DNA of 64,000 nt from Bradyrhizobium elkanii USDA 76 (GTDB lineage Bacteria; Pseudomonadota; Alphaproteobacteria; Rhizobiales; Xanthobacteraceae): contig NZ_CP066356.1 of assembly GCF_023278185.1 (NCBI RefSeq), positions 6,378,001 through 6,442,000 of the forward strand, in the 5' to 3' direction. Positions 32,628 to 42,201 of this stretch are shown in pieces. The notes beneath the pieces were generated by a model, which saw only the letters and a program-made list of their open reading frames with translations, searched no databases and was not told where the DNA came from. Positions within the stretch are counted from its first letter, which is position 1. Every line of letters begins with the position of its first letter. The translations under genes were made by a program, and so were the position numbers.

Positions 32628-33761
32628 ATGAAATCACCGATCTGCGACATGCTGGGGATAGACTTCCCCCTGCTCGCCTTCAGCCATTGCCGCGACGTGG
32701 TGGCGGCGGTCAGCCGCGCCGGCGGCTTCGGCGTGCTCGGCGCGACGGCGCATTCGCCGGAGACGCTGGAGCAGGAGTTGAAGTGGATCGACGCGCATGT
32801 CGACGACAAGCCCTATGGCATCGACGTGCTGATCCCTGAAAACATCTCGACCGCGGGCGAGAAAAACGTAACCTGGAAGAGCCTCGAGGCGCGCGTCTCG
32901 CAGGAGCATCGCGACTTCACCCGCAATCTGCTGAAGAAATACGATATCGAGCTGACCAGCCGCAACGTCGCCGACAACCAGCCGCAGCCGTTCGACGCCG
33001 AGACCGCGCTGCAATTGCTCGAGGTTTCGTTCCGGCATCCGATCAGGCTGATCGCGAATGCGCTCGGCGTGCCGCCGAAGGCGATGATCGAGATGGGCCG
33101 CAAGCATGGTGTGCCGGTGGCGGCATTGGTCGGCTCCAAGGAGCACGCGCTGCGCCAGGTTGCGGCCGGTGTCGATATCCTGGTAGCGCAAGGCACCGAG
33201 GCCGGCGGGCATTGCGGCGAGGTGTCGACCATGGTGCTGGTGCCCGAGGTGATCAAGGCGGTCAAGAGGATCCGCGACGTGCCGGTGCTCGCCGCCGGCG
33301 GCATCATGACCGGCAGCCAGATGGCGGCCTGCATGGCAATGGGTGCGGCCGGCGCCTGGACCGGCTCGGTGTGGCTGGCCACGGTGGAATCGGAGACCTC
33401 GGAGATCTTCCGCGCGAAGATGATCGCGGCCTCCTCGCGTGACGCGGTGCGCTCGAAGGGCCGCACCGGCAAGCCGGCGCGGCAGCTCCGCTCGGTCTGG
33501 ACCGACGCGTGGGACCGCTCGCCGGAGAGCCCCGGCGCGCTGCCGATGCCGCTGCAAAGCATCATCAGCCGCGACGCCTTCAACGCCATCGACCGCTCGG
33601 CTGCGGCCGGCAACGAGAAGGCCCGCGACCTCGTCAGCTATTTCGTCGGCCAGGGCGTCGGCCTGGTCGACAGCGTCAAATCGGCCGGCGCCGTGGTGCA
33701 GGAGTTCAAGGAAGAGTTCATCGAGGCCGTCGAGCACATGAACGCGCTGGTGGCGGAGTAG
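32628..33761 (+). CDS. Nitronate monooxygenase (2-nitropropane dioxygenase) family
   Basis: A 377-residue FMN-dependent TIM-barrel protein. The segments VAAVSRAGGFGVLGA near the start, VDILVAQGTEAGGHCG in the middle and VLAAGGIMTGSQMAACMAMGAAGAWTGSVWL towards the end are the FMN and phosphate-binding signatures of this family. It would oxidise nitronates or propionate-3-nitronate-like toxins; some members instead act as enoyl reductases, and the C-terminal extension here (about 60 residues after the barrel) does not decide between these. GGGAGAG lies upstream of the ATG. Confidence 0.85.
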   Translation: MKSPICDMLGIDFPLLAFSHCRDVVAAVSRAGGFGVLGATAHSPETLEQELKWIDAHVDDKPYGIDVLIPENISTAGEKNVTWKSLEARVSQEHRDFTRNLLKKYDIELTSRNVADNQPQPFDAETALQLLEVSFRHPIRLIANALGVPPKAMIEMGRKHGVPVAALVGSKEHALRQVAAGVDILVAQGTEAGGHCGEVSTMVLVPEVIKAVKRIRDVPVLAAGGIMTGSQMAACMAMGAAGAWTGSVWLATVESETSEIFRAKMIAASSRDAVRSKGRTGKPARQLRSVWTDAWDRSPESPGALPMPLQSIISRDAFNAIDRSAAAGNEKARDLVSYFVGQGVGLVDSVKSAGAVVQEFKEEFIEAVEHMNALVAE

Positions 33762-33771
33762 AGTACGTGGC

Positions 33772-33911
33772 CCATCCTTCGAGGCTCGCCCTACGGCGCT
33801 GAAGCGCCGCAGGGCTCGCACCTCAGGATGACGGCGTGCCCGTAGCCGTCACCCCCGCGCAACGGCGAAGCCGTTGTCGCTGGAGGTGCGAGCGCAGCGA
33901 GCCTCGAAGGG
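33772..33911. repeat. Family D repeat, copy 1
   Basis: It starts CATCCTTCGAGGCTCGCC, contains GGCGCTGAAGCGCC and CACCTCAGGATGACG, then ACGGCGAAGCCGTTGTCGC, GGAGGTGCGAGC and ends GCGAGCCTCGAAGG, so the two ends are inverted repeats. Relatives are at 57592 and 60111. It occupies the gap before the thiolase-like gene. Confidence 0.8.
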
Positions 33912-33945
33912 CGGCGGCGTACCAAAGAAAGTGAAGCAAGAAGAA

Positions 33946-35460
33946 ATGACCACATCTCACATCCCCGAAGACCGCATTCCCGTCATCGTCGGCGTCGGCG
34001 AGATCGTCGATCGCCCAAAGGACATCGCCGCCGGCCTCGAGCCGCTCACCTTGCTGGAGGAGGCGCTGAAGCGCGCCGAGGCGGATAGCGGCGCCAGGCT
34101 GCTGTCCGAGGTGCAGTCGCTCGACGTCGTCAACTTCCTGAGCTGGCGTTACCGCGATCCCGAGAAGCAGCTGGCGCAGCGGCTCGGCATTGCGCCCGCG
34201 CATCTCTATTACGGCCCGGTCGGCGGCGAGAGCCCGATCCGGTATCTGCACGAGGCCGCGCAACGTATCGCGCGCGGCGAATGCAGCGTTGCCGCGGTCT
34301 GCGGCGCGGAGGCGCAGTCGACCGCGACCAAGGCGCAGCGTGCCGGCGTCGAGCTGCCGTGGACGCCATTCGCTCATGACGTGGAAGAGCCGAAGCGCGG
34401 CGCCGCATTCCAGAAACCGATGGCCGTTGCGCTCGGCGTGTTCAGGCCGATCACGGTCTATCCGCTCTATGAGTCTGCAACATCGGCGCATTGGGGCCAG
34501 ACGCCGCGCGAGGCGCTGAAGGAATCCGGCGAGTTGTGGTCGACCTATGCGCGCGTCGCCGCCGACAATCCGAACTCGTGGCTGAAGAAGACGTTCACCG
34601 GCGACGAGATCACCACGGCCACGCCCGACAACCGGATGATCGCCTGGCCGTATACAAAGCTGATGGTGGCGAACCCGACGGTGAACATGGGTGGTGCGCT
34701 GATCCTGACCAGCCTCGCGAAAGCGCGCGCGGCCGGCGTGCCGGAGGAAAAACTGATCTATCCGCTCGGCGGCGCCTCGGCGGAGGAGCCGCGCGACTAC
34801 CTGATCCGCGACCAGTTCGTCGAAAGCCACGCGCAGACCGCGGTGCTGAAGGCGGTGATGGATCTCGTCGGCGGCGACGGCAGAAAGTTCGACGCGATCG
34901 AGCTCTACAGCTGCTTCCCCTGTGTGCCGAAGATGGCGCGCCGGACGCTCGGCCTTGGGCCCGACGTGCAGCCGACCGTGACGGGGGGGCTTACGTTCTT
35001 CGGCGCGCCGCTCAACACTTACATGACGCACTCGGCCTGCGCGATGGTGCGCAAGCTCCGCAGCGGCGGCACGCTCGGCCTGCTCTACGGCCAGGGCGGC
35101 TTCGTCACCAAGCATCATGGCCTCGTGTTGTCGCGCGCGGCGCCGAACGTCGCGCTCAAGCAGGACACCAGCGTGCAGGCGGAGGCCGACCGCAACAGGC
35201 GCAACGTGCCGGACTTCACCGCAGAGGCTGTGGGAAAAGGCCAGGTCGAGGCCTTCACCGTGATCTATCGCGCCAACGGCGAGGTCGAGCACGGCGTCAC
35301 CATGCTGCTCACAGAGGACGGCCGCCGCACGCTCGGCCGCATCCCGGCGAGCGACACGGCGACGCTGGCCTATCTGCAGGACATGGATCGTACGCCGGTC
35401 GGCACTAGAGGCAACATCGTCACCGCCGGTGACGGCATGCTGGAATGGCGGGTGGGCTGA
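33946..35460 (+). CDS. Thiolase-like protein with C-terminal extra domain (TLP1 type)
   Basis: From ATG 33946 the product has 504 residues: a thiolase fold (to about 420) plus an extra C-terminal domain of roughly 80 residues (VEAFTVIYRANGEVEHGVTMLL) that looks like an OB-type barrel. At the nucleophile position there is no Cys (PVGGESPIRY, 91-100), and the GHP motif reads FFGAPLNTY, so the catalytic His is absent too. This matches mycobacterial thiolase-like protein type 1, which binds CoA but lacks classical thiolase residues. It probably binds or handles acyl-CoA without thiolysis. AAGAAG precedes the ATG; a family D repeat lies upstream. Confidence 0.75.
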   Translation: MTTSHIPEDRIPVIVGVGEIVDRPKDIAAGLEPLTLLEEALKRAEADSGARLLSEVQSLDVVNFLSWRYRDPEKQLAQRLGIAPAHLYYGPVGGESPIRYLHEAAQRIARGECSVAAVCGAEAQSTATKAQRAGVELPWTPFAHDVEEPKRGAAFQKPMAVALGVFRPITVYPLYESATSAHWGQTPREALKESGELWSTYARVAADNPNSWLKKTFTGDEITTATPDNRMIAWPYTKLMVANPTVNMGGALILTSLAKARAAGVPEEKLIYPLGGASAEEPRDYLIRDQFVESHAQTAVLKAVMDLVGGDGRKFDAIELYSCFPCVPKMARRTLGLGPDVQPTVTGGLTFFGAPLNTYMTHSACAMVRKLRSGGTLGLLYGQGGFVTKHHGLVLSRAAPNVALKQDTSVQAEADRNRRNVPDFTAEAVGKGQVEAFTVIYRANGEVEHGVTMLLTEDGRRTLGRIPASDTATLAYLQDMDRTPVGTRGNIVTAGDGMLEWRVG

Positions 35461-35471
35461 CCCACCAACGC

Positions 35472-35561
35472 TGTCATGGCCGGGCTTGTCCCGGCTATCC
35501 ACGTCTTTGCCTCATGAAGGAAAGTAAGACGTGGATGCCCGGGCCAAGCCCGGGCATGACG
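35472..35561. repeat. Family B palindromic repeat, copy 3
   Basis: Ends are TGTCATGGCCGGGCTTG and CAAGCCCGGGCATGACG; the inner ATCCACGTCTT pairs with AAGACGTGGAT. It occupies the convergent gap between the thiolase-like gene and the RND adaptor gene and could terminate both. Confidence 0.85.
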
Positions 35562-35582
35562 AAGTAAAGGGCGGCTTGTGCC

Positions 35583-36785
35583 CTACCCCTTCACGTCCTG
35601 CTTTTCGGACGCCGTGGTCGGCTTGCCCTTGGCGCCGGCACCGGTGACGCGCACATGGTCGCCGTCGGCGAGTCCGTCCGGCGGGGCGGTGATGATGCGG
35701 TCGTCGGGCGCAAGGCCGGTGGCGATCTCGATCTCCTTGCCGAGGTCGCGGCCGATCTTCACGGTCTTGAACAGCACCTTGTCGTCAGGACCGACGGTTG
35801 CGACCCGCAGGCCGCTGCTGTTGAAGATCAGCGCGCTGGCGGGAATGCTGAGCGGCGTGGATTCGCGCTGCAGGTTCAGCTTCACGCTGGCATAGCTGCC
35901 CGGCATCAATTCGCCGGAGGAGTTGTCGAGCCCGAGTTGCATCCGCGTCGTGCCGGAGGCGACATCGACCGCCTGCGAGGAGGCTTCCACCGTCGCCTGG
36001 AAGGTGCGGTTCGGGTAATCCGGCAGTACCAGCGTGGCCTTGGCACCGATCTTGATCGCCGGGACGTAATTCTGCGGCACGTTGACATAGACGCGCAGCT
36101 TGGTGATGTCCGAGATCGTGAACATCGCCGGGCCCGAGTTACCGCCGGCGTTGATCAGCGCGCCGACGTCGGTGTCGCGCGAGGTCACCACGCCGTCGAA
36201 CGGCGCCGTGATCTTCTTGTAGCCGGCGAGCGCTTCCAGCCGCTCGACATTGGCCTGGCCGGCCTTGACCGCACCGTTCTTGTTGGAAAGGTCGGCAGTG
36301 CGCTCGTCGATCTCCTGGGCGGAGACGAAGTTCGAGGCCACCAGCGTCTTGCGCCGGTTCAGCGTGGCCTCGGAGAGCTTGGCGGACGCCTGGGCGCTGG
36401 CGAGATCGGCGCGCGCCTGCAGCAATTGCTGGTCGAGGTCGGGCGCCTCGATCTCGGCGATCACCTGGCCGGCCTTGACGCGAGCGCCGATGTCGGCGTC
36501 CCAGTTCTTGAGATAGCCGGACACCCGGGCATAGATCGGCGCGCGGGAGTAGGCCTCGAGCCGGCCTGGCAGGTCGATCGTGGGGCTCAGCGCCTTGGCA
36601 TTGGGCAGCGCCACCGCGACCGTCGGAATGGCCTGGTCGTCGGTCCATTCCTTCAGCCGTGTGTCCTGTTCCTCACGGGCGCGGATCCCGGTGCCGACGA
36701 TCAGGCCCGCCCCGACCAGGGCCACCACGCCGAAGATGCCCAGCTTCCGGCGTGAGACCGGGGGGCGCTGTTCAGTGGGCGGCAT
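35583..36785 (-). CDS. RND efflux periplasmic adaptor (membrane fusion protein)
   Basis: From ATG 36785 the product has 400 residues. An N-terminal anchor (LGIFGVVALVGAGLIVGTGI) is followed by a biotinyl-lipoyl half-motif (GRLEAYSRAPIYARVSGYL), a helical hairpin (LDQQLLQARADLASAQASAKL) and the beta-barrel part with FDGVVTSRDTDVGALI. This is the HlyD/AcrA layout. It bridges the inner-membrane pump to an outer-membrane channel. Its start overlaps the end of the pump gene by 14 nt, an order (pump first, adaptor second) that is less usual. No outer-membrane factor gene is present. Confidence 0.9.
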   Translation of the reverse strand: MPPTEQRPPVSRRKLGIFGVVALVGAGLIVGTGIRAREEQDTRLKEWTDDQAIPTVAVALPNAKALSPTIDLPGRLEAYSRAPIYARVSGYLKNWDADIGARVKAGQVIAEIEAPDLDQQLLQARADLASAQASAKLSEATLNRRKTLVASNFVSAQEIDERTADLSNKNGAVKAGQANVERLEALAGYKKITAPFDGVVTSRDTDVGALINAGGNSGPAMFTISDITKLRVYVNVPQNYVPAIKIGAKATLVLPDYPNRTFQATVEASSQAVDVASGTTRMQLGLDNSSGELMPGSYASVKLNLQRESTPLSIPASALIFNSSGLRVATVGPDDKVLFKTVKIGRDLGKEIEIATGLAPDDRIITAPPDGLADGDHVRVTGAGAKGKPTTASEKQDVKG

Positions 36786-39700
36786 GCGGAATCTCCGATG
36801 AGGCGGCGGCTTTGGCGCCTTGCTTCTTGTGTACCATACTGAATACCACGGGAACAAACATCAGGGTCGCGAAGGTGGCGAAGATCAGGCCGCCGATCAC
36901 GGCCCGGCCCAAGGGCGCGTTCTGCTCGCCGCCCTCGCCGAGCCCCAGCGCCATCGGCGCCATGCCGATGATCATGGCGAGCGCGGTCATCAGCACCGGG
37001 CGGAACCGGACGAAGCCGGCTTCCAGGGCCGCCGCGACGGGATCGCCGAGTTCCTCATAGCGCTCGCGGGCGAAGCTGATCACGAGCACGCTGTTGGCGG
37101 TCGCCACGCCCATGCACATGATGGCGCCGGTGAGCGCCGGGACCGACAGCGTGGTCTCCGTCGTAAACAGCATCCAGACGATGCCGGCGAGCGCAGCGGG
37201 CAGCGCTGTGATGATCACGAACGGGTCCGACCAGGACTGGAAGTTCACAACGATCAGGAAGTAGATCAAGACGACGGCGCCGAGCAGGCCGAACAAGAGG
37301 CCGGTGAAGGCCGAGTTCATGGTCTGCACCTGGCCGAGCAGCACCACGGACGTGCCCTTCGGCACCTCCTTGGCGGTGTCGGCGATCAGCTTGCGCACGT
37401 CGGTCGCGACGCCGCCGAGATCGCGGCCTTGCGTCGTGGCGTAGATCTGCACCAGCGACTGGATGTCATATTGCGACACCACCGCGCTCGAGGTCGCGCG
37501 CTTGATGTCGGCGATGCCGCCGAGGATCGGCGCCTGGGTGTTGCCGGTCGCGGTGATCGGCAGGGTCTGCAGCGCGCTCAGCGAGTCGATCTGGTATTGC
37601 GGCGTCTGCATCACGATCGAATACGACACGCCGTTGTCGGGATTGAGGTAATAGGTCGGCGCCACCTGCGAGGAGCCGGCGAGGTTGACCACCAGCGAGT
37701 TGGTGACGTCGCGCTCGGTCAGGCCGACATATTGCGCGCGGGTGCGATCGACATCGATGTTGAAGGTCGGGTTGTTCGGCGACTGCTGGATCCGCGCATC
37801 GGCGATGCCGGGAATCCGCTTGATCCCGGCCAGCAGCTTGTTGGCATAGGCGAAGTTGGCCTCGAGATTGGCGCCGCGGATCTGCAAATCGATCGGCGCC
37901 GGCGCGCCGAAGTTCAGGATCTGGCTGACGATGTCGGCCGGCAGGAACGCGAAGCTGGTGCCCGGGAACAGCCGCGGCAATTGCTCGCGCAGCGTGCGGA
38001 CGTGTTCCTCGGTCGGCTTGTGGCCTTCCTTCAGGCGGATCTGGATATCGCCGTCCTGCGGACCGATCACGCCGGTGTTGTTGTAGGTCATGTTGATGCC
38101 GGAGATCGGCATGCCGATATTGTCGGTCATGGTCTCGATCTCGCCGGGCACCAGCTTGCGGATCGCCTTCTGGATGTCGGCGAGCTGGTTGGCGGTCTCC
38201 TCGACGCGGGTGCCGACCTGGGTGCGGACATGCATCAGGATGTTGCCGGCGTCGACCGACGGGAAGAAGTTGCGCCCGAGGAACGGCACCAAGAGGAACG
38301 ACGCGGCGACGACCGCGAGGAAGCAGCTCACGAACACCGTGCGGTGACCAAGCGCCATCGCGAGCAAGCCGCGATAGCCGCTGCGGATGCGCTCGAACCG
38401 CGCCTCGAAGCCGCGCTGGAACCAGACCAGGGGATTGCGCGACTTCGGCGGCGCGCCCTCATGATGCACATGCGCCTGCAGCAAATAGTTCGCCATGGTC
38501 GGCACCAGCGTGCGCGACAGGATGAAGGACCAGATCATCGCGAACATCACCGCTTCGGCCATCGGCACGAACAGGAAGCGCGCCACGCCGGTGAGGAAGA
38601 ACATCGGCACGAACACGATGCAGATACAGAGCAGCGAGACGAAGGCCGGCGTCACGATCTGGTTGGCGCCGTCGAGGATCGACTGCTCGACCGGCTTGCC
38701 CTGCTCGAGGTGATAATTGATGTTCTCGATCGTCACCGTGGCGTCGTCGACGAGGATGCCGACCGCGAGCGCGAGGCCGCCGAGCGTCATGATGTTCAGC
38801 GTCTCGCCGATCAGGGACAGCATGATGATGGCGCCGAGCACCGACAGCGGGATCGACACCGCGATGATGACGGTCGAGCGCCAGCTGCCGAGGAACAAGA
38901 GGATCATGATGCTGGTGAGCAGCGCGGCGATCACGCCCTCGAAGGCGACGCCGGTGATTGCGCCGCGGACGAACACCGACTGGTCGCCGATGAAGCCGAT
39001 CTTGAGCGCATCCGGCATCTGATCCTTGACCTCGATCACCTTCTGCTTGATGCCGGAGATGATATCGAGCGTCGAGGTGGCGCCGGCCTTCAGCACCATC
39101 ATCAAGACCGAGCGGTTGCCGTCGACATGGACGATGTTGGTCTGCGGCGGGTTGCCGTCGCGCACCGAGGCGACGTCCCGCACATAGACCATCGCGCCGT
39201 TGACCTGTTTGATCGGCAGGTCGCCGAGCTCCTCGAGCCGCAGCGGCGAGTTGTTGAGGTTGATGGTGTATTCGAAATTGCCGATCTTCTGCGTGCCGAC
39301 CGGCGTGATCAGGTTCTGCGCGGCGAGCGCATTGGCAACGTCCTGGCCCGACAGGCCGCGCGCCTGCAGCGCGGTCGAATTGAGGTCGATCTGGACCTGA
39401 CGCTGCTTGCCGCCGAACGGATACGGGATCGCAGCACCAGGCACGGTGACCAGCGGCGTGCGCAGCTGGTTGATGCCGATATCGGCGAGGTTCTGCTCGG
39501 TCAGTCCCTCGCCCGACAGCGCGACCTGGATGATCGGAACCGTCGAGGCGCTGTAGTTCAGGATCAGCGGCGGGGTCGCGCCCGGCGGCATCTGCTTGAG
39601 CAGGGTCTGCGAGATCGCGGTGACCTGCGCGTTGGCGGTGCGGATGTCGACGTTGGGCTGGAAGAAGATCTTGATGATGCCGACGCCGTTATAGGAATTG

Positions 39701-39951
39701 GCGACGATGTGCTCGATGTCGTTGACGGTCGTGGTCAGCGCGCGCTGGAACGGCGTGGTGATGCGGCCGGACATCTGGTCCGGCGGCAGGCCGGTGTACT
39801 GCCAGACCACGCCGATCACGGGGATGCGGATGTCCGGGAAGATGTCGGTCGGCGTGCGCAACGCCGCCAGCGGTCCGATAATCAGCAGCAGGATCGCGAG
39901 CACGACGAAAGTATATGGCCGGCTCAGCGCGATACGGACCAGTGCGATCAT
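36772..39951 (-). CDS. RND efflux pump inner-membrane transporter
   Basis: The 1059-residue product (ATG 39951, MIALVRIALSRPYTF) is a full RND transporter: TM1 at the start, two large periplasmic loops, and duplicated membrane halves. LGGLALAVGILVDDATVTIENI in TM4 carries the proton-relay aspartates of heavy-drug efflux pumps, and the second half repeats the pattern with VPALTGAIMCMGVATANSVLVI. It expels hydrophobic or amphiphilic compounds with the adaptor encoded next. A frame extending to 40053 is not supported by a ribosome site. Confidence 0.92.
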   Translation of the reverse strand: MIALVRIALSRPYTFVVLAILLLIIGPLAALRTPTDIFPDIRIPVIGVVWQYTGLPPDQMSGRITTPFQRALTTTVNDIEHIVANSYNGVGIIKIFFQPNVDIRTANAQVTAISQTLLKQMPPGATPPLILNYSASTVPIIQVALSGEGLTEQNLADIGINQLRTPLVTVPGAAIPYPFGGKQRQVQIDLNSTALQARGLSGQDVANALAAQNLITPVGTQKIGNFEYTINLNNSPLRLEELGDLPIKQVNGAMVYVRDVASVRDGNPPQTNIVHVDGNRSVLMMVLKAGATSTLDIISGIKQKVIEVKDQMPDALKIGFIGDQSVFVRGAITGVAFEGVIAALLTSIMILLFLGSWRSTVIIAVSIPLSVLGAIIMLSLIGETLNIMTLGGLALAVGILVDDATVTIENINYHLEQGKPVEQSILDGANQIVTPAFVSLLCICIVFVPMFFLTGVARFLFVPMAEAVMFAMIWSFILSRTLVPTMANYLLQAHVHHEGAPPKSRNPLVWFQRGFEARFERIRSGYRGLLAMALGHRTVFVSCFLAVVAASFLLVPFLGRNFFPSVDAGNILMHVRTQVGTRVEETANQLADIQKAIRKLVPGEIETMTDNIGMPISGINMTYNNTGVIGPQDGDIQIRLKEGHKPTEEHVRTLREQLPRLFPGTSFAFLPADIVSQILNFGAPAPIDLQIRGANLEANFAYANKLLAGIKRIPGIADARIQQSPNNPTFNIDVDRTRAQYVGLTERDVTNSLVVNLAGSSQVAPTYYLNPDNGVSYSIVMQTPQYQIDSLSALQTLPITATGNTQAPILGGIADIKRATSSAVVSQYDIQSLVQIYATTQGRDLGGVATDVRKLIADTAKEVPKGTSVVLLGQVQTMNSAFTGLLFGLLGAVVLIYFLIVVNFQSWSDPFVIITALPAALAGIVWMLFTTETTLSVPALTGAIMCMGVATANSVLVISFARERYEELGDPVAAALEAGFVRFRPVLMTALAMIIGMAPMALGLGEGGEQNAPLGRAVIGGLIFATFATLMFVPVVFSMVHKKQGAKAAASSEIPHAAH

Positions 39952-40332
39952 AAAAGAAGCGTTCCCGAAATGAAGCCCGCCCAGGCAGAGGAATCGACAT
40001 TGCAAAAGCCGTTCCGCAGCGGCCGATTTACCCGATGGCGGGCAAAACGCCAACCCGCGGAGCCGCGGCGGCTTTCACTTCCTCGGCATAGTGCGTGAGG
40101 CTGCGCGCTCCGATCGACCCTGCCGGGCACGGTGCCGCCGATCGCGCGCGGATCGTCGTCAAAAAGAGACGGCTCTGCTGCGAATGCGAGCAGGCCGAGG
40201 ATGCTATTTCGGCTGACGCGAGCTTAACGCATCGCTGCTCTGCGAAAATGTAAAACGTGGTGGGCCGGGTCAGCCCACCACGTCGGCATCGGTTAGGTGA
40301 AGGATGGCGGCCGCCCGAGCGGCGGCGCCGGA
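39952..40332. other. 381-bp intergenic stretch between RND pump and chemotaxis receptor
   Basis: Both flanking genes are on the minus strand. The left half should hold the promoter of the pump genes, but no clear -35/-10 pair stands out. The right end holds the receptor terminator (40246-40283). I see no credible small gene here. Confidence 0.6.
40246..40283 (-). terminator. Rho-independent terminator of the chemotaxis receptor gene
   Basis: ACGTGGTGGGC and GCCCACCACGT form an 11-bp perfect stem with a 7-base loop (40255-40283). On the minus strand the stem is followed by TTTACATTTT. It lies about 50 nt after the receptor stop codon. Confidence 0.8.
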
Positions 40333-42024
40333 TCAGGCGGCGCGGACCGCGTCGAGGAACTTGCCGACTTCGAGCTTGAGGCGGTTGCTGTCGCCCGACA
40401 GCGACTGCGCCGCCGACAGCACCTGGGACGAAGCCGAGCCGGTTTCGTTGGCGCCGTGCTGCACGTCGGTAATGTTGGCCGAGACCTGCTGGGTGCCCTG
40501 CGCCGCCTGCTGCACGTTGCGGGAGATTTCCTGCGTCGCCGCGCCCTGCTCTTCGACCGCGGCGGCAATGGTGGACGAGATCTCCGACAGCCGTTCGATG
40601 GTCGAGGAGATTTCCTTGATCGCGCCGACCGACTCCTGGGTCGCGGTCTGGATGCCGGCGATCTGCTGGCCGATCTCTCCGGTCGCCTTGGCGGTCTGCT
40701 CGGCGAGCGCCTTCACCTCGGACGCCACCACGGCGAAGCCGCGGCCGGCTTCGCCGGCGCGCGCCGCCTCGATCGTCGCGTTCAGCGCCAGCAGATTGGT
40801 CTGGCCGGCGATGGTGTTGATCAGCTCGACGACGTCGCCGATCCGCGCGGCCGCCTTCGACAACTCGCTGACGCGATCGTTGGTGGTGCGCGCCTGGACG
40901 ACTGCATCGCCGGCCATCCGTGCCGACTCCTGCACCTGGCGGCTGATCTCGGTCACCGAAGACGACAGCTCCTCGGTCGCCGACGCCACCGACTGGACAT
41001 TGGTCGAGGCCTCCTCGGACGCGGCGGCAACCGACGTGGTCAGCTCCTGCGAACGCCGGGCGGTCGATGACAGCGTGCCGGCGGAGGCTTCGAGCTGGGT
41101 CGAGGCCGACGACACGGTCTGCACGATTTCGCCGATCATCTGTTCGAAATTGCGGGTGATGGTATCGACCCGGCGGCCGCGCTCGATCTTGGCTTCGGCG
41201 TCGGCAGCGGCGGCTTCATCGGCCGCCTTCTTGGCGACCAGGGCTTCCTTGAACACCTGCAGCGTATCGGCCATCGCGCCGATCTCGGTCTTCTCGCCCT
41301 GATGCGGGACGTTTGCGGTCAGGTCGCCGCGACCCAGCGCCTGCATCGGCGCCACGATCGAAGCAATGCCCGACGAGACGTCGCGAATCATCAGGAAGCT
41401 GACGCCGACGCCGACCAGGATGGCAATGCCGAGCAGGATGGCGACCATCATCAGCGCCGAGCCGTAGTTGCTGGCGGCATCCTGCGCGGCCTTGTCCGCA
41501 CCGGTGTTGTTGAACTCGATATCCTTGTTCAGGATCTCGTCCGCCTCAAGACCGATCTTGTTCACGACCTTGGAGTTGAGCTCATGCGCCTCATGCGGGA
41601 GCTTGCCGGCTTCCTTGCGCGACAGGGCCATCACCTCTTCGGTACCCTTGCGGTACCTGTCCCAGACGTCAGTCCATTGCCGGTAGAGCGCCCGCTCCTC
41701 GGGTGAGGTGATCATCGGCTCGTACTTGGCGCGGGCCTTGGTGTTCGCCTCGACGACGCTGGCGAGCGTCTTTTCGACGGCCAGCTTCTCCTCGAGCGTT
41801 TCCGAGAGCAGGTGTTCGCGGATCACGTTGCGATAGGTGATCACCCCGGCGCGCAGCTCGCCCAACACGCGCACGCTCGGCAACCAGTTGGTCGTGATGT
41901 CGACCGTGCTGGCGTTGATTGCGCGCATATTCCAGACGGCGAGCAAGCCCATGCCGGTCATCGCGACGAGCAGGAATGCAACCACGGCAATGATCTTGGC
42001 GCGGATCGAGAATTTGGCGAACAT
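40333..42024 (-). CDS. Methyl-accepting chemotaxis protein
   Basis: A 563-residue transmembrane receptor. TM1 is at about 10-30, a four-helix-bundle periplasmic sensor (4HB_MCP-like) spans roughly 31-190, and TM2 is at about 190-212. A HAMP domain ([17 protein letters not shown]) follows, then the coiled-coil signalling domain, whose hairpin tip reads [29 protein letters not shown]. It would pass a ligand signal to CheA/CheW. No che genes are nearby, as is common for orphan receptors. The C-terminus lacks the NWETF pentapeptide for CheR/CheB docking. AAGAGA lies before the ATG. Confidence 0.93.
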   Translation of the reverse strand: MFAKFSIRAKIIAVVAFLLVAMTGMGLLAVWNMRAINASTVDITTNWLPSVRVLGELRAGVITYRNVIREHLLSETLEEKLAVEKTLASVVEANTKARAKYEPMITSPEERALYRQWTDVWDRYRKGTEEVMALSRKEAGKLPHEAHELNSKVVNKIGLEADEILNKDIEFNNTGADKAAQDAASNYGSALMMVAILLGIAILVGVGVSFLMIRDVSSGIASIVAPMQALGRGDLTANVPHQGEKTEIGAMADTLQVFKEALVAKKAADEAAAADAEAKIERGRRVDTITRNFEQMIGEIVQTVSSASTQLEASAGTLSSTARRSQELTTSVAAASEEASTNVQSVASATEELSSSVTEISRQVQESARMAGDAVVQARTTNDRVSELSKAAARIGDVVELINTIAGQTNLLALNATIEAARAGEAGRGFAVVASEVKALAEQTAKATGEIGQQIAGIQTATQESVGAIKEISSTIERLSEISSTIAAAVEEQGAATQEISRNVQQAAQGTQQVSANITDVQHGANETGSASSQVLSAAQSLSGDSNRLKLEVGKFLDAVRAA

Positions 42025-42040
42025 CGTGGGGTCTCTTGAT

Positions 42041-42061
42041 ATCGGGCTCGCGAAGCCCGAT
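42041..42061 (-). promoter_or_regulatory. Hairpin in the leader of the chemotaxis receptor gene
   Basis: ATCGGGCT and AGCCCGAT form an 8-bp stem with loop CGCGA, 17 nt before the receptor start. It would place a stable hairpin next to the ribosome site. Function is unknown. Confidence 0.35.
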
Positions 42062-42170
42062 CGAATGGCTGAGGGCGCGGCGGGACGCCGCCGACATCAA
42101 AGCCAGCCCCCCTCCTTAAGTAGGGTTAATTTGGTTCCCCGTTGAACTACTGAGATATCGGTCATCGCCG

Positions 42171-42201
42171 TGACATGATGCGCAAGGGGCGCATCATGTC
42201 A
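42171..42201 (-). terminator. Perfect 13-bp hairpin over the otnK stop codon
   Basis: TGACATGATGCGC and GCGCATCATGTCA flank a 5-base loop; the otnK stop codon lies inside one arm. The T-tract usual for intrinsic terminators is missing on either side, so it may instead protect the 3' end of the ltnD-otnI-otnK message. Confidence 0.55.

Noticed and set aside
36820..40098. A 1092-codon open frame on the plus strand opposite the RND pump gene
   Set aside because: It is rich in Arg, His, Asp and Gln repeats with no recognisable domain, exactly what the complement of a high-GC coding frame gives. The RND frame has clear family motifs.
39948..40130. A 60-codon minus-strand frame upstream of the RND pump
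   Set aside because: No ribosome site, composition typical of non-coding frames, and it overlaps the pump start.
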